64,000 bases of DNA from Clitopilus passeckerianus (lineage: Eukaryota; Basidiomycota; Agaricomycetes; Agaricales; Entolomataceae). Position 1 is the stretch's first letter, and each line of letters starts with the position of its first letter. Below the pieces are notes generated by a model. That model ran no database searches, was not told the origin of the DNA, and saw only the letters and a program-made list of their open reading frames with translations. The stretch covers positions 1-64,000 of the forward strand of contig CALYLX010000041.1 in NCBI GenBank assembly GCA_944990035.1, in the 5' to 3' direction. This document shows positions 23,640-35,865 of the stretch, in pieces. The position numbers were made by a program, and so were the translations under genes.

Positions 23640-25970
23640 CTATCGTGGCCAGGAAGGAATTGCAGGGGGGAGATTCGGTGTCGTATTCATGCTATGGACA
23701 GAACCTGGTTGACTGGTGACCGATGAGGTCGCTGTCATTGGGACCGAGCGTGGTGCTTCTTTCACAGGTGAGCCATTGAGTGATGGTGCAGCAGATCCAG
23801 AACCTGAAGCCGTGACCGACGGCTGAGGTTCCTGTGTAATTTTGAGGAATCCTGCTTGTACAAGGAAGTCCCAAACACGACTTGTCTTGTTGACATCGAT
23901 CTTGACCAAATCTCTGGCTTCTCGTCGACGCAGCTTGCCTCCTCTTCGGGCATATTCACGAACAAGCGTTTCTTTGATAGCGAGATATGGTTTAGGAAGT
24001 ATCCGTAGTTGAGAACATAAGGTCTGTTCCGCAGGCGTGAGGAGGTGTAGAGAGGGGCTATTTGCAAGGTTAAGGGGAGCGGCTGAGTAGGTATCATCAG
24101 CCTCCTTCCGGACGATAGCTCAAGTTCACACTTACGTTGTCGGCGAACTGGAGGCGCTGAAGCAGGAGGGGGCCCTATACCAGGTAGCCTCGGGGTGGTT
24201 TCACGCTCCACGGAGGCGCGTGCATCTGGTCCAACCGAGAATCGGGAGCCTGCCCGGCTGTGGAATCGGTCATGGTCTCGAGGAGCGGTGGCTTTAGCCT
24301 GAGTCTGTATCGGGATTAGCACGAGTTTCCAAAGGGTTAAAAAGGCGGTGAACGTGACATACCCTCTTTGCGAGATCGGCAGTGTACTTGTCTATGTCGG
24401 ACACTGTGCTAAGGCCAAGTCGTCGGTAAACTTGGAGATCCTGGATATTTTTGCGCAGAATAACCTCGTCTGTAGTGTGGAATGAGTGACACTTGTAACA
24501 ATCTGCGACCTCAGTATGGGCTTACAGAGCATATCAGCTGCGAAGGCTTCATAATCCTCTGCGGTCTGCAGCTTGGCAAAAGGTCGCAAACGATTCAGGA
24601 ACTCCCGGTCTTCTCGTGTCCTCTTCTTTTCGTTCGTCTGCATCTGTGGAGAAAAATGGTTATGATCATGTATCCTTCCGAAATCAGCACTAACCTTCTT
24701 GTAGTCTAGTAAACCCCTGTTAAATATGAAACCCTTTCCTTCTGCACGCCTCTCTATCCGTTGGGCATACATCTCCATCAACGTGAGCTTGAATGCCAGA
24801 GACTCCTCAGTTTCTGTCGGTGGCGGCTGTGTCGGCTCTTCTTCCTCCTCCCCGTTCACGATTCCATTCTCCTCCGTCTTTGGAACGGTCTCCGGCTTTG
24901 GCGTTTCGCGGTGTCCGTTTTTCTTGCCATTGACACGTCCCATCATGGGACCCTTGCCCACTGACTTTCCTCTCATCGTCGGAACAACCCCGTTTGGTAC
25001 GCCTGTTGCAGCTAATTTTCGCTCCTCTATCCATTTCTTTCTGGCTTTCATGTCTAGGTCTTCTTCATCTTCGGGTATTTCATCCCCACCATATTGCATG
25101 GTGATACCAAATTCTAGATCCTTGACCAGGTCTTCGGCTTCGTTATCCAGTTCGTGCTCGAATTCCAACCGGCCGGGGAGGTAGGTGGCAACTTCGTGAA
25201 TTCCGGGTGCTGATGTCGGCGCTACTGTTGGTGGAGGAGGAGCGATGGCGTTCATGGCCGATATTCTTCTACGTTTGCGGTCTTGGAACTCGTCTGGATC
25301 AACGTCAAATTGCCGGTCCATTATCTGGGATAATTTTATAATAGCGTTTGAAAGTGGCGGAAGTAGACATACCGGTAATGGCCAATGGGGCGAATCAACA
25401 TACACCTCGTTATAGTGCTTTTCCACCTCTTCCTTCGTCCGTGTACCCACATGCTCGGCGATCTTCTTCCAGTTACCAATGCCCTGACTGACAATACCAG
25501 TCAGCAGGAGCAGCTCCCTAGAAGAGCATGGCAGCGTCAATATAGATAGTTCTGCAAATATCTGGTCTGCGCACTCGTCTGCTCCCCAATCCTCCGTGAA
25601 TATTGGATAAGAGCTTATTTCCTGCAGAGTGTCAATATTCAGGCTGAGAGTTCGTAATCGTCTCAACTCACAATAACGCGATAGGGGTGCCCTCTTTTGT
25701 GATTCGCAAACTCCTTACCAGCACAGAAACATGCTGGGCATATGTCGACGCCCTCCTCAGACTCGCAAACTGGATCGGCGCATTTGATACGGACGGTATG
25801 GGTGAGGTCACATGAGCAAGCATCACATTGATATTGCACTCCTGGCTCGTTAACGGCTAATGAATAAATGTTGTCAACCCTTCAGAACGGTCCTCGAGGT
25901 TTATTCGAAGGGGCTACACACTTTGAACTTCCTCAGGAAGATGTTGTGGTTTCCGCTGCGTCACGGTCAT
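23640..25970 (-). CDS. ADA2: SAGA transcriptional adaptor Ada2
   Basis: Adaptor of the Gcn5 acetyltransferase in SAGA. Starts MTVTQRKPQHLPEEVQ at 25970. Domains in order: ZZ zinc finger (YQCDACSCDL ... CADPVCESEEGVDICPACF ... HKRGHPYRVI); SANT/Myb region (DWGADECADQIF ... GIGNWKKIAEHVGTRTKEEVEKHYNEVYV); central ADA segment (LTLMEMYAQRIERRAEGKGFIFNRGLLDYKK); C-terminal SWIRM domain (SPSLHLLTPAEQTLCSQLRI ... KIDVNKTSRVWDFLVQAGF). A Ser/Thr-rich tail runs to the stop at 23640. Introns interrupt ZZ, SANT and the C-terminal half; about 650 residues. The domain order is exactly that of Ada2. Confidence 0.94.
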
Positions 25971-26593
25971 TGAGAATGCGTTATTTCTCGAGGATCTTTT
26001 GAGATCGTTACGCCACAGTCAGAGGTAACTCCAAGTTCTAGCTTCGAAAGCCAGTCAAGTCGCCTTGCTTTCGCTTCCAGGGTGCTGCACGCTATAGGCG
26101 TGCTTCCCCAGTTTGACCTCGTAATGGCAGGTGGAAGGAGGTTATTTGGCGGTATTTACTCCAGATGATGCCGGCATTCAAAGAGCAAGTAGCCGGGCCA
26201 CTCAAAAAGCAATCGAAAGTTTAACTCTACCCTTCAGAACACATTTGGTAGGTATAAATATATAGCTGATGCCTCCATAAACAGTATAGTATACAAAGCG
26301 TGCAATGCAAGTCATTGAGGGTGCCGGAAGACCAATACATACATAAATTGTTACAAGATGCCGATGACCAAACACAGACTTATGAACGAAAGGGATAATG
26401 GAGAGATAACAAGATTGCTGTTAGGGCAATAGAACATGATGGAAAAAGAGAATAAATGCTGAAGCAGTAATACTGTACAGTGGGCGAGATCAAGAGAATG
26501 AGTCAGGTAATACAATGATACAAAAATGGACCATGGTTGTATGGGTACAGATGAGGGCGCACAATAATTGAACAACAAAGACAACGTTGGGTA
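25971..26593. other. Intergenic, ADA2 5' and ankyrin gene 3' flank
   Basis: No gene. The part next to 26594 is AT-rich, as expected for the 3' UTR of the minus-strand ankyrin gene. Confidence 0.5.
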
Positions 26594-29500
26594 TCAAGGC
26601 TTTCCTTTCAGTGTTTGTACAATGCCCCGCAAGCTGAATGGTTTCTTGTTTGGTGTAAGGGGAGCCTGACCTGAGTTCGCTGGGAACCCCATCTTCGCTA
26701 GTTTCACTGACGATTTCGCAGTACGCGATGGGACAAGAGGTGTTGAGGTGACGCGGGCCAGTGGCGAAAACTCAGTGGAAAGGTTGGGGCTGTCCAAGGA
26801 GCTTATGCGACTGAGCTGCCCTTCAGGGGGACCCACAGGGGTGCGCGAGCGCATTGGCATATTTGACGCAATGTTTAAGCTGCGAGAGATAGGAGGCGGA
26901 TCCACGATTGGAGGCGAAACAGCTTGTCGCTCGCCCCAAAGGGTATCATTGATATCTCGGAAGGAAGCCAGTCTGCTGGAAGGCGACGTGGGGAAGCCCG
27001 AGGCTGAATGTGACACATGATGTCCTGAGCGACCTGAGCCTTCACGGGAAAAGAAGAGTTGGTCTTCTCTTCGTGGAGTAACTGGGTAAATGTCAGTCAG
27101 TGAGGTTTGTGACTGAATGAAATCATAATCTCACCTCCTTCGGCAGTAGATGGTCGTTTAGGAGCTCTCGGCCTAGGGCTCTTTCTGGGTTGGCCAGGTC
27201 GTTGTTCAAGACTATGTTGTCGGCCGACACCGTTCCTTGTCACAGGTCCACTATTGAGAATTCCTCCATCCTCCGTCATAATAATTTCAGGCAATGTCGA
27301 TGCCTGGCTATGTGGGGACCGGGATCTGTTGGAAGTTCTGAGCGCACCGGTCGACTTCTGCTCGCGGAACTTTCTCTCCAATGCCAAACTCTCGCCATAT
27401 GCGGCAAGCCTTGCGCTGAGTGGAGAAAGCCCTATGTTAGAGGTAGCAGGAGTAACCTCATTCGAACTTGCTATATCAAAGATATCCTGTTGAGTCCTCT
27501 GCACAAGGGCCTCCGCCTGAGCATGCGATGAGATAGAGTCGATGTTAATTTCGGGGGGAACATGCGTCCGCCGGGGAGAGGTCTTGCTTGCTGCCTTGGA
27601 ATCGGGGGTGATCGGTGGAGTGAGGCGGGTTGTTTCGGACTCTTTCACTCCATTAGTCGGTACATTGGGGGTAGGAATAGGAAGGGCGCTGTTGTCGGGA
27701 GACAGCAAAAGCGTGTTTATCGTATCGCTACCCCCACTTCCGCTTGTCGTGCCGCTCATGCTGAGTGCGGGGTTGTTCTGACTGTCCACTGTGCTGGCAC
27801 TGCTGACAGAATCGCCTCGACCACGAGCCTCGACATCATCGGGGACCTGCAAGTGATTAGGATCCAGAGCCTCTGGTTCATCTGGTTCCAAGAGAGGTGG
27901 TTTGTTGATGTCGAATGGGAACATATCCAATCGTGAAGTGACGCGTTCTTCGTTCGCCAATATAGGGGAAAGTGATACATCCGAAGCTGAGGTTATGGAA
28001 AGCCCTCGATCCCTTGTGAGCAACATGATTCGGGGAGATTTAGCTTGAGTTGGTGGGTTGAATTCATCAATTTCCAAGAGAGCAGGACACTCGCTGTAAT
28101 TCTGCGGATTGGAAGGCACAGGCGGTCCGTTCTCCTCGCCGAAATCTTCATCGTCTGAGTCTCCCCCGTTCAATAAGGGGCCAACAGATTGGTATCTCGT
28201 GAGAGATCCCGCACTATTGCAAATCCTAAGACCGCGATTCGCGTTATTTCCGTACCCTGAATTGCTTCTGTTACTGCCGTTCGTTGATGAAGAGTCGAAT
28301 CGCAGTGCCCGTGGTCCGGGTGAACCATTAAGAGGGCCACCCGAAGGTGAACGGCCGTGCAATTTGAGTATGCTTGGCTTTGTAGGAGAATGGACTTGGG
28401 CCGTGTCGAAACTGTCATCTTGACCAGTGGATGTACTGTCAAAGGACTTCTCTTCCTTATAACCTCCCAGGCTTGCTCCTGAAGCCGATCTGTCCCTGTT
28501 ATGGTTCTTGGATCGGAACATACGGGCTAGAGGTGAGGAGCAAGGAGCAGAAGCTGCTATGCCATCTTGATTACTGCCTGGTTTCGTAGCACCAGTAGAC
28601 ATTGATCGGTCTCGAGATGGCGATCTCTGTGACTGAGTCTGCCGCTGAGACATCATCGCGTTGTGTAAATCAACAGCAAGAGGTACTGGTGGTGGTCGGG
28701 CAGGCGACCGGGTCAACGCTGATGCTTCGGGCGAGGTTTGGGGTTGGGGGGTTACATCAACGTCGAGTGCATCTCGTGCTGCGGCCATTCGAGGTATGGA
28801 TGAAGCAGAGCCAGTAGGTTCTGCTGAAGAAGTCCCGGTAGAGGGGTTCGGCGGATTTACACCTGTAGTTGAGGATAGGGATAACGAGCTATCAGAAACC
28901 TGGCCACTTTCGCTACTCTGCGACTTCTTGAATAGATTCATCAAAGATAGCTTGCTTCCAAGTTTTCGCGGCCCCGTTCCCCTCGCAGAGCCCTGATTAG
29001 ACTCTTGATCAGTATTTTCTGTAAGTCCTCCCGACGACCCAGGTCGTTGTGGAGTATTGGTCCCAGTGATGTTTGGTGTTGAGGTTTTTCTGCTTCGAGG
29101 TAATATCAGGGACGGTTGCACGATGTGTGGTAACGATGGCCGACGTTGACCGGCAACATTCTGGTCGGGACGATCCATGTCAGTGGAATTGGTAGGATAA
29201 TCGGGAGTGTCGGCGAAGAGCCTTGAGGGAGATGCGGGCGGCGTGGATGTGGGATTCATTGACACGGAGGAGCTTGGCTTCAGCCGACTTAGTGCTGTGT
29301 CGAAAGATTGCTTCACATGGAGGCGCCTACGAGCCAGGGAAGAGGTGTGTGGGTCATCATTCCCGCCGGAATCAACACGAGTTTGTTGTCGAAGCCGATC
29401 GTCCGCACCCCCAGGTCGCTCTCTGAGATCGCGATCCTTGTTGACCATCCATTGGCGCAGAAGGTCTGCGCACTCCAACCAACGATTCTGCCTGGCCAAC

Positions 29501-29988
29501 ATTGCAGGAGTAACACCGTACTTGTCCGCACGGTCGGCATGCGCACCGCGAAGTAAGAGAAGGTTGATTACTTCATAATTTCCGTTTGCCGCTGCAAAAT
29601 GTAATGGTGTGGAGCCCGAAGTACCAACAATGGGTGCTGAAGAGTCCCTATTCTTGTCGTTGGAATAACGCCGCGGCAACCTGCCCGGATACTATGAGTG
29701 ACTCAGAAAGAGTGCAAGTTCGTTCTACTCACCTTGGCGCATTCACATCCGCACCGTGATCAATCAACAGTTTCACAACCTGCACGTTACCCCCAGCAGC
29801 AGCAGCGTGTAGAGGCAGAACGCCATCAAGTACGGAGTTGACTGGTTGCCCTCGGTCCAGAGCATATTCCACTAGTCCAACATTGCCTGTTGCGGCGGCA
29901 GAGTGAAGTCCTAAACTTGGGACTGCCAAAACGTGAGCCTTTCCAATAAACTGCAATAGTCAACATGACGTACAGTCTGTTGTGACAT
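26594..29988 (-). CDS. Large ankyrin-repeat protein with disordered tail
   Basis: Roughly 1070 residues. The N-terminal quarter has ankyrin repeats: AHVLAVPSLGLHSAAATGN, VLPLHAAAAGGNVQVVKLL with HGADVNAPRLPRRYS, and TPLHFAAANGNYEVINLLLL with YGVTPAMLARQNRW. The rest is Ser/Pro/Arg-rich and probably disordered, with many SPxR-like phosphosites, ending SLRGIVQTLKGKP. Proteins with this order occur across filamentous fungi, but I know no proven role. The start is uncertain. From the ATG at 29988 a 23-nt intron would be required to reach FIGKAHV; from an ATG at 30040 a 36-nt intron would do so. Both are shorter than other introns here, so a further upstream exon may exist. Confidence 0.82.
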
Positions 29989-32778
29989 TGTATTTTGCCT
30001 CCGCTCTTTGTGCTGCTGAACTCCGAAGGGGCACAGGCATTGATATGTAGTTTGCCCACTCAAGGTTGGGCTTTTAAATTCTTGTCACCGATATCTGGCC
30101 GGTTGAGTGAGGAATTGCGAGACGTGTGGGGGTTTGGCCGCGACCGAGATTATTGTAGCGTAGCCTGTCTCAAACTTGCCAGGCTGATATGTACGCCTTC
30201 AGCGCGTTCCCACCGCTAGTCCTTTTCCAGGAAGGCGTTGAGAGGAAGCTCAGCTACGCTGAAAGATGGTGGTGGTAGAAGGGCAAGAGGCTTTCGGTGT
30301 CACAACAGAGGCGATCAGGGAATCCACCTCTTGCCGTTCTTGGAGGCAATTCCAAAATAAACCACTTTTTCCCCGAATTTTATCACATCTCCGCTCACTT
30401 CGCACCAAATCCTTCGACAGCTGTTGTCGCTGGACGTCGTTCAAAAAACTTCGTCTTGGACTGCACAACGAGCACAGAACTCACGCCATTGCTGTGTGTC
30501 AAACGGCTGTAAGTGACTCCTCTTTCAAGGGGTAGTGAGACACTCAAAACTCTGTTCTCCGATTCCTCAGAAAGCCCAGGTCCGAATGACCGACTTTAAA
30601 TCATGCGCTTGCATCTCCAAGGCCATCGTTGTCACTGTGTGCTCATCTATCTGGCATCTATTTCCACTATGCAGCCTATCGCCGCGCTATCTAAGAATGC
30701 AATCACAATGAATACAAGGTCCTCTATCTGGCTTTGACACAATGACCAAGCCAACTCGGGTACTCGGGACTCGCAGCATCCCCTGAAATGCGCTAGAAGA
30801 TGTCAAACGTCCTTGGTTCACCTCGAAAGATCCAGATGAGACGGTCAGTATACTAGGTGGCGGTGTTGTGATGCTACCATAGAAGCGTCCTGGCTGTGCA
30901 GGATCTGTACCAGAAGAATGTCATCTGAGGAGGTCGTTGCATTTCAGGCAGCTCATGTGGTCAAGATCAAAACTAACTTGTTCTGAACACTAGTTGCTTA
31001 TTATGGCACTTACCGATGGAACCCGCCCCAGGTGACCACAATCTATCACAATGTGCGCAAAATACGACTGTTGCATCTCAACCACATCCACCGTCGTCCC
31101 TTCTGATGAGTCTCTACCCTACCCTGGCGTGTCTATGGAACTGATCCTGATGGTTTTCTTCGTTCACCGGGACCTGGTAAAACAATGTATAATCTTATTC
31201 ATCTTGTGCTCTGGTTGGGCAAGAGTTTGTCTGTCTCCGGGCCGCACAGAGCCAGGTTCTCGGAGTCCCCTGTTATTTTGGAATTTCTTGGCGAACATTG
31301 TCAACTTCATGTTGATATATTGTTGACATCTGCCACCCCACCTCACGCTCCACTCTCAAAATCAGACCATACTGTATAGCAAGTCTAAGGGGCAAGGCGT
31401 ATTGCACCCCATGGTATCATGCCCCTGGACATATCTCCCCTAGGTCCAATCAGTCTCAATGCGCTGAGAGCTTTGAATCCTGGGATTGATTGTAACTGTA
31501 AACGAATGCTTCGTTTAAACCACATATCCCTCCACCTTGGTCCTCTCCAACTAGAATAGGAAATCTTCGCGGATATACATCCGTGGCTGTCAAGAATGGC
31601 CTGTTCCGTTCATACCTGGCCTTGTCTAGCGACGAGGATCATTTGATCGCACTTGGCAACACTACCGTCCTTTGAAGCAGCTGCTCTGTTCTGTAAACGA
31701 AAACGCACATGTAGTACTTGGACTGTCATTGGTCTCCTGCTAGGCTATAAGTAGCCGAATTCTCTGCATGGCTCAGTGGCCATTCTATCCGAGGATCGCG
31801 GCCCGAATGATCATGCATGACGCAAAACCAGACAATCCGATGCCTTTTCTTCTAGAATAAATCCCGTTTCTTATCTCGTCGATGCAGAGCTCTCACCGCT
31901 GCGCCATTGATACATGCAGCTAAGTACGATAGTAACGGACTTTTATGTGCTGCATCCGGTAATAAAATGAGAAATGTGCTCTCTATCCATCCACCAGGCC
32001 GAGAGACTCGCATGCTAGGCATACTTCAAAAGGGGCAGATAACACATTAGCGGATTGGATTCAATCAAGGAATCTAATTTCGACACATACACACAGGAAC
32101 GTGCAACAAGAAAACACCAGCAAAGACGATGTACATGAGATAACACTTCCAAGGAAGGACTAGTCCAGCAACGTGAAACCCCTCGAATCCACATATCAGC
32201 CGGTCATTCCCTTACCGTTGCAGCCCTTTGAATTTAACGCTTTGGGCCGCAAACTCTAGGCCGCCTTCAAGTCATCCTGAGCATTCTTTTGGAGCAAAGT
32301 CAACAGACAGTCGCGTGTGCAAGAGATCATTGGACGCGCCCATTGCTCATTTATGACGCTGAACAGATACGTCGGGAGCATTGAACATTTTTGACAGATA
32401 GAAGGATGATGGCCGAAATTTCTCGAGCAACTGCCTTGCCTGCGATCACCCATGTCAACTTGGAAGAAGACAAAAGCTAATACGGTCTGAAACAGACAGA
32501 CTCCTCAGGAATCCTGGTTGTACACCGGGCCAATTACGAGACGATGGCGGGGAAGAACGAGTCCGTGTTGTTAGTAAGCTTTCTCTTTGCAGTCATGCCC
32601 AGGCATGTGTCCACTCCAGGGTCTGCTGGCCCAATACTAGGCTCTCGGAATACACGGTTATCAATAGCGCCGATTGTATCTAGAACCCAAGGATCGGTCG
32701 AGTGACGACGCACACGCAGAGTAAGTCGATTTCCCGATTCCAATTAGACAATATTTAATATAGTACAAATGCTACCAT
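29989..32778. other. Gene-poor interval of 2.8 kb
   Basis: Beyond the uncertain 5' end of the ankyrin gene nothing convincing is seen. Open frames near 30266-30535 and 31051-31379 lack family features. A tRNA A-box look-alike at 31895-31906 (minus) has no B-box. Confidence 0.4.
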
Positions 32779-33979
32779 CTATACATCCAATAGCCTCTTG
32801 CCACTCTGCCACACCATGAAGCTAACCGCAGTCATCGGTACGACCTTTAGATACCCTATCGACAATCCAACGTAGAATCCTCTCCACCCTCTCGCTGTCC
32901 AGATGGCGTTGACCGTCTCACCCAACCTCAGCCACCTATCTGGCCGTGTTTTGCCGCCCACTTGCATCCGTCTCCGTACAACTTCGAAAGGATATGATGC
33001 TGTCTGCGCTACCATCCCAGAGACGGCACCGATCGCCAGGTCCGCCAGAGGGGTTGGAGGTCGGTGACCAGTTTTATCTGGTGGAAGGAAACGCGCTCGT
33101 AGGAAGCCCCAGCTAAGGAAGGAGACGCCTGCGTACGGGATCATACCTGCAAGGGTCACTGAGAAACCGCGATAGAACTTGAGCATTGGAAATCTTTCGA
33201 ATGCTGAACGGTTGGTGGTGGTAGTGGTAGTGGTTATTGTCGGAGTGGCATTTGGTGCTGCTTTTTCATGGTATATGTGCCAGAATGCTTCTCTGAAGCG
33301 GGGCGGTGGCTCGTTGGCAGCCTTCTTGTAGAAGGCCATCCGGACCCGGATAACGTCCAAGGGATAGGTAAAGAAAACGGAGATCATTCCTGTGCGGGGT
33401 TTAGCTGGGCAACTTCGAAGTAGGTGAGTGTATCATACCTGAAATTGCTCCAGCTGAGAATCTACGGGCATTTGTCTCTTGTTCTCTGGTTGGCATAAGG
33501 ATCTAAGTCTTTTGTTAACTGGATAGAGAAGGCAAAGAAAAATTTGCAAATACGTAGTGCACTTGGTCGTAGGCCATAAATTTGATAGCGGCATAGGGAA
33601 ATATACGGAGTAGAGTTGCTGAGTGACCTTGAAAGAGGCCGCGAGTACCTTCATGCCTGTATATCTCCGTGCCAGCACGGAATGCACCGCTCCATGAGCC
33701 TAAGGTTTGAACAAGATTACCAATAGCACGCAACAGTAACCTCGGACAATCGCATACCTGTGTATTTTTGAAACTCTGGATTTGAAGCTTGAAAGAGGAT
33801 CTTCACCCTATCTAAAGGTGCTACCACAGTTTTTGCCTACATCTTTGTCAGAATTTGGGATCTGGGTAGGGGTCTTGTGCACATACCACACATCCTGCAA
33901 TTCCACCCGCCAGGCCGGAACGAACGATGTATTGTAAACTTTGCTTGTCTCGCTTCGAGCTGGAGACATTTGGACTCAT
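32779..33979 (-). CDS. LEU5: Mitochondrial carrier, Leu5/SLC25A16-42 type
   Basis: Inner-membrane carrier; yeast Leu5 is needed for coenzyme A accumulation in mitochondria. Starts [22 protein letters not shown] at 33979. Three carrier repeats are seen with signature motifs [16 protein letters not shown] and [31 protein letters not shown], conserved in Leu5, lies in repeat one. Repeat two carries a Thr run ([10 protein letters not shown]) in the matrix loop, encoded by a short GGT/AGT-like repeat. Stop at 32779. About four introns lie in the first half. Divergent from HOP2 with 231 bp between starts. Confidence 0.88.
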
Positions 33980-34210
33980 CCGCGTTTTTTGTTAACAGCA
34001 CAAGCTCATGCAAGTCGTCGAAGAGAGGGAATGTAAAGCTGAGTGCTGCAGTGCTACCACTGAATCGTCATTACCCACCAATGGTCGACTCGGAGTTCCT
34101 TCCGGTCCATATCTTTGGTCCGGCTAGCCGAGTGCGTGTCTTCACGGCAAATCCCGTGGGTAAATTCACGGTCACATGCAAGACGCGTCCTTTGAACGTT
34201 ATCTACCACA

Positions 34211-35244
34211 ATGGCGACCAAAGTGGCGAAAACTGATGCAAAAGTACCAGTGCTGAAGGGTAAAGAGGGCATGTCGAGCAATTCTCCGTATATCAGTGTG
34301 CTCAACTGTTCTGTAGCCGAGGACAAAGTGTTGGAATATCTGAAACGGGTAACGAGCATACAACCAGCTATCAACGGCCACTCACGTCCACTAGATGAAT
34401 CGGCCGTACGGTGCTGTCGATGTCGCTGCTAATCTCAAAGGCGCCGTACCAAAAACAGCTGCTCAAAAAATTCTGCTCAATCTTGCCGAGAAGGGAGAAC
34501 TTGTGCAGAAGATTTATGGCAAGCACCTACACGCATATAGTCGTATGCGCGTTCGTTTATCCTCATCTCGAAGGGAAAACGACTTTCTTTGTGGCCAATC
34601 AGTCGAAGATTGATACTCTCCCTCCCGAAAAGCTTTCTGGCCTGGAGACTCAGCTGAAAGATATCGAAGAAGAAAACAAATCGCTTGCTGCAGATCTTCG
34701 AATGCATTCTTCAGGTATACTAAGCTCGGCTTCTCTCTCGCCTGTGAACCGTGACTATATGCGATGACCAGAACTCGGCAAAGTGAAGTCTACACCCACC
34801 GACCTGGATTTAGATGATCAGATTCCGGCCGCGGAGAAAGCTGTACCAATTTCTCATTTGCAAACTCTCCGAGTTTTCTGCTAACACTCGGACGTATCCT
34901 GCCAGGTGGGAGCAGCTTTACAGCGACTTGAGCCATTACGTTCTGGAGCGCCTCTAATGTCTGCGGATGATCTCGCCTTAGTCGAGTCTGAATGGACAAA
35001 ATGGCGAGTAGAGTGGGTCAAGAGAAGAAAAGTTTTCATCACGTATGTACAACCCCAACAATATCTCACAGACCCAAAGCCAACTATTTTCAGCTTCTGG
35101 CAACTTGCCACCGACGTCCTACCTCCACAAGATGCTGCTAATCTTGGAGAAGATCTCGGCATTGAATTCGACACGCCGGAACACATTGGTTTGGAGCAGA
35201 CACTGCTTTGCAAGGACCAATCATCCTTGAAGCGTAAACGATGA
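34211..35244 (+). CDS. HOP2: Meiotic homologous-pairing protein Hop2
   Basis: Hop2/TBPIP, nuclear partner of Mnd1 that promotes strand invasion by Dmc1/Rad51 in meiosis. Seven exons (34211-34259, 34317-34348, 34395-34518, 34574-34714, 34772-34842, 34906-35042, 35094-35244) join to 234 residues. The winged helix is about residues 18-75 (AEDKVLEYLKRMNRPYGAVDV, ILLNLAEKGELVQKIYG). A coiled coil follows (LSGLETQLKDIEEENKSLAADL), then EWTKWRVEWVKRRKVF of the C-terminal pairing domain, and a basic end LKRKR. Intron 3 (34519-34573) uses a GC donor (G|gcaagc): only this splice restores the conserved KIYGKTTFFV. Read-through would hit a stop within about 30 codons. Confidence 0.9.
34519..34573 (+). 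other. HOP2: GC-AG intron in HOP2
   Basis: 55-nt intron starting GCAAGC and ending AAG. The protein across the junction is KIYG|KTTFF, the conserved family sequence; no GT donor nearby gives that. Confidence 0.7.
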
Positions 35245-35511
35245 AAATTACCTTCCGTTTTATTTATCAACAACTCTGCACACTGTTAGTTTATCCATGC
35301 ACATTTATGAAAAGTGTCCCTTTACCCATTCAGAAAACTTTGAAAAGGAGAGATGGTTCCGATCTCATGGGGGAGAAATAGGCCTAGACCGGAAGCCTAC
35401 ATTTGAACATTTGAAGTACCTCTGCGAACATTCAACAGCGAATAAATGAAATATACGAACTTAATCCAATTCACTAGGCGGAACGAAACGAGTAAGACCC
35501 CTCTATATACA

Positions 35512-35841
35512 CTACAAAGGTAATTCAGCCTCTGGGTGTGTCCGAACGGTGAAGAAGTCACGAGGACTGCTGGATTGAAAGACAAAGCTCATAAGTTGGC
35601 CGTCCTTTTCACCTTCGTCGTGGTTAGTGACTGTCAATTCATCCAATGTCTCGTCGAAGCGCTCGTCGAGTTCAACGTCAAAACGAGAGGGGATAGTCCT
35701 GACAAAGGGATCGAATTCGGTACTGCAAGCTTCCTGAGGAATAGATATTGGAGTTATAGAGGGCGACGCTATAAGAAGAATATGAACGGTTGTGGAGCCA
35801 AAATAATCTCGGCCTTGTAAGTATCTCAAAGCCAGTGCCAT
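35512..35841 (-). CDS. Small orphan frame, 109 residues, unknown
   Basis: Not recognised. An open frame from an ATG in an ACCATGG context reads MALALRYLQGRDYFGSTT, then an acidic centre (RFDVELDERFDETLDELTV) and an end HPEAELPL. A 54-nt GT..AG segment (starting gttcat, ending ctcag, with CTATAAC inside) could be an intron and would keep the frame. Amino-acid composition looks protein-like, but without homology this may be a chance frame. It lies between HOP2 and a decayed gene. Confidence 0.35.
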   Translation of the reverse strand: MALALRYLQGRDYFGSTTVHILLIASPSITPISIPQEACSTEFDPFVRTIPSRFDVELDERFDETLDELTVTNHDEGEKDGQLMSFVFQSSSPRDFFTVRTHPEAELPL

Positions 35842-35865
35842 GGTTCAGATTGGAAGGGCTGAGAT

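Noticed and set aside
31895..31906. tRNA A-box look-alike (TGGCGCAGCGGT on minus strand)
   Set aside because: No B-box (GGTTCRANYCC) or closing acceptor stem within a plausible distance.
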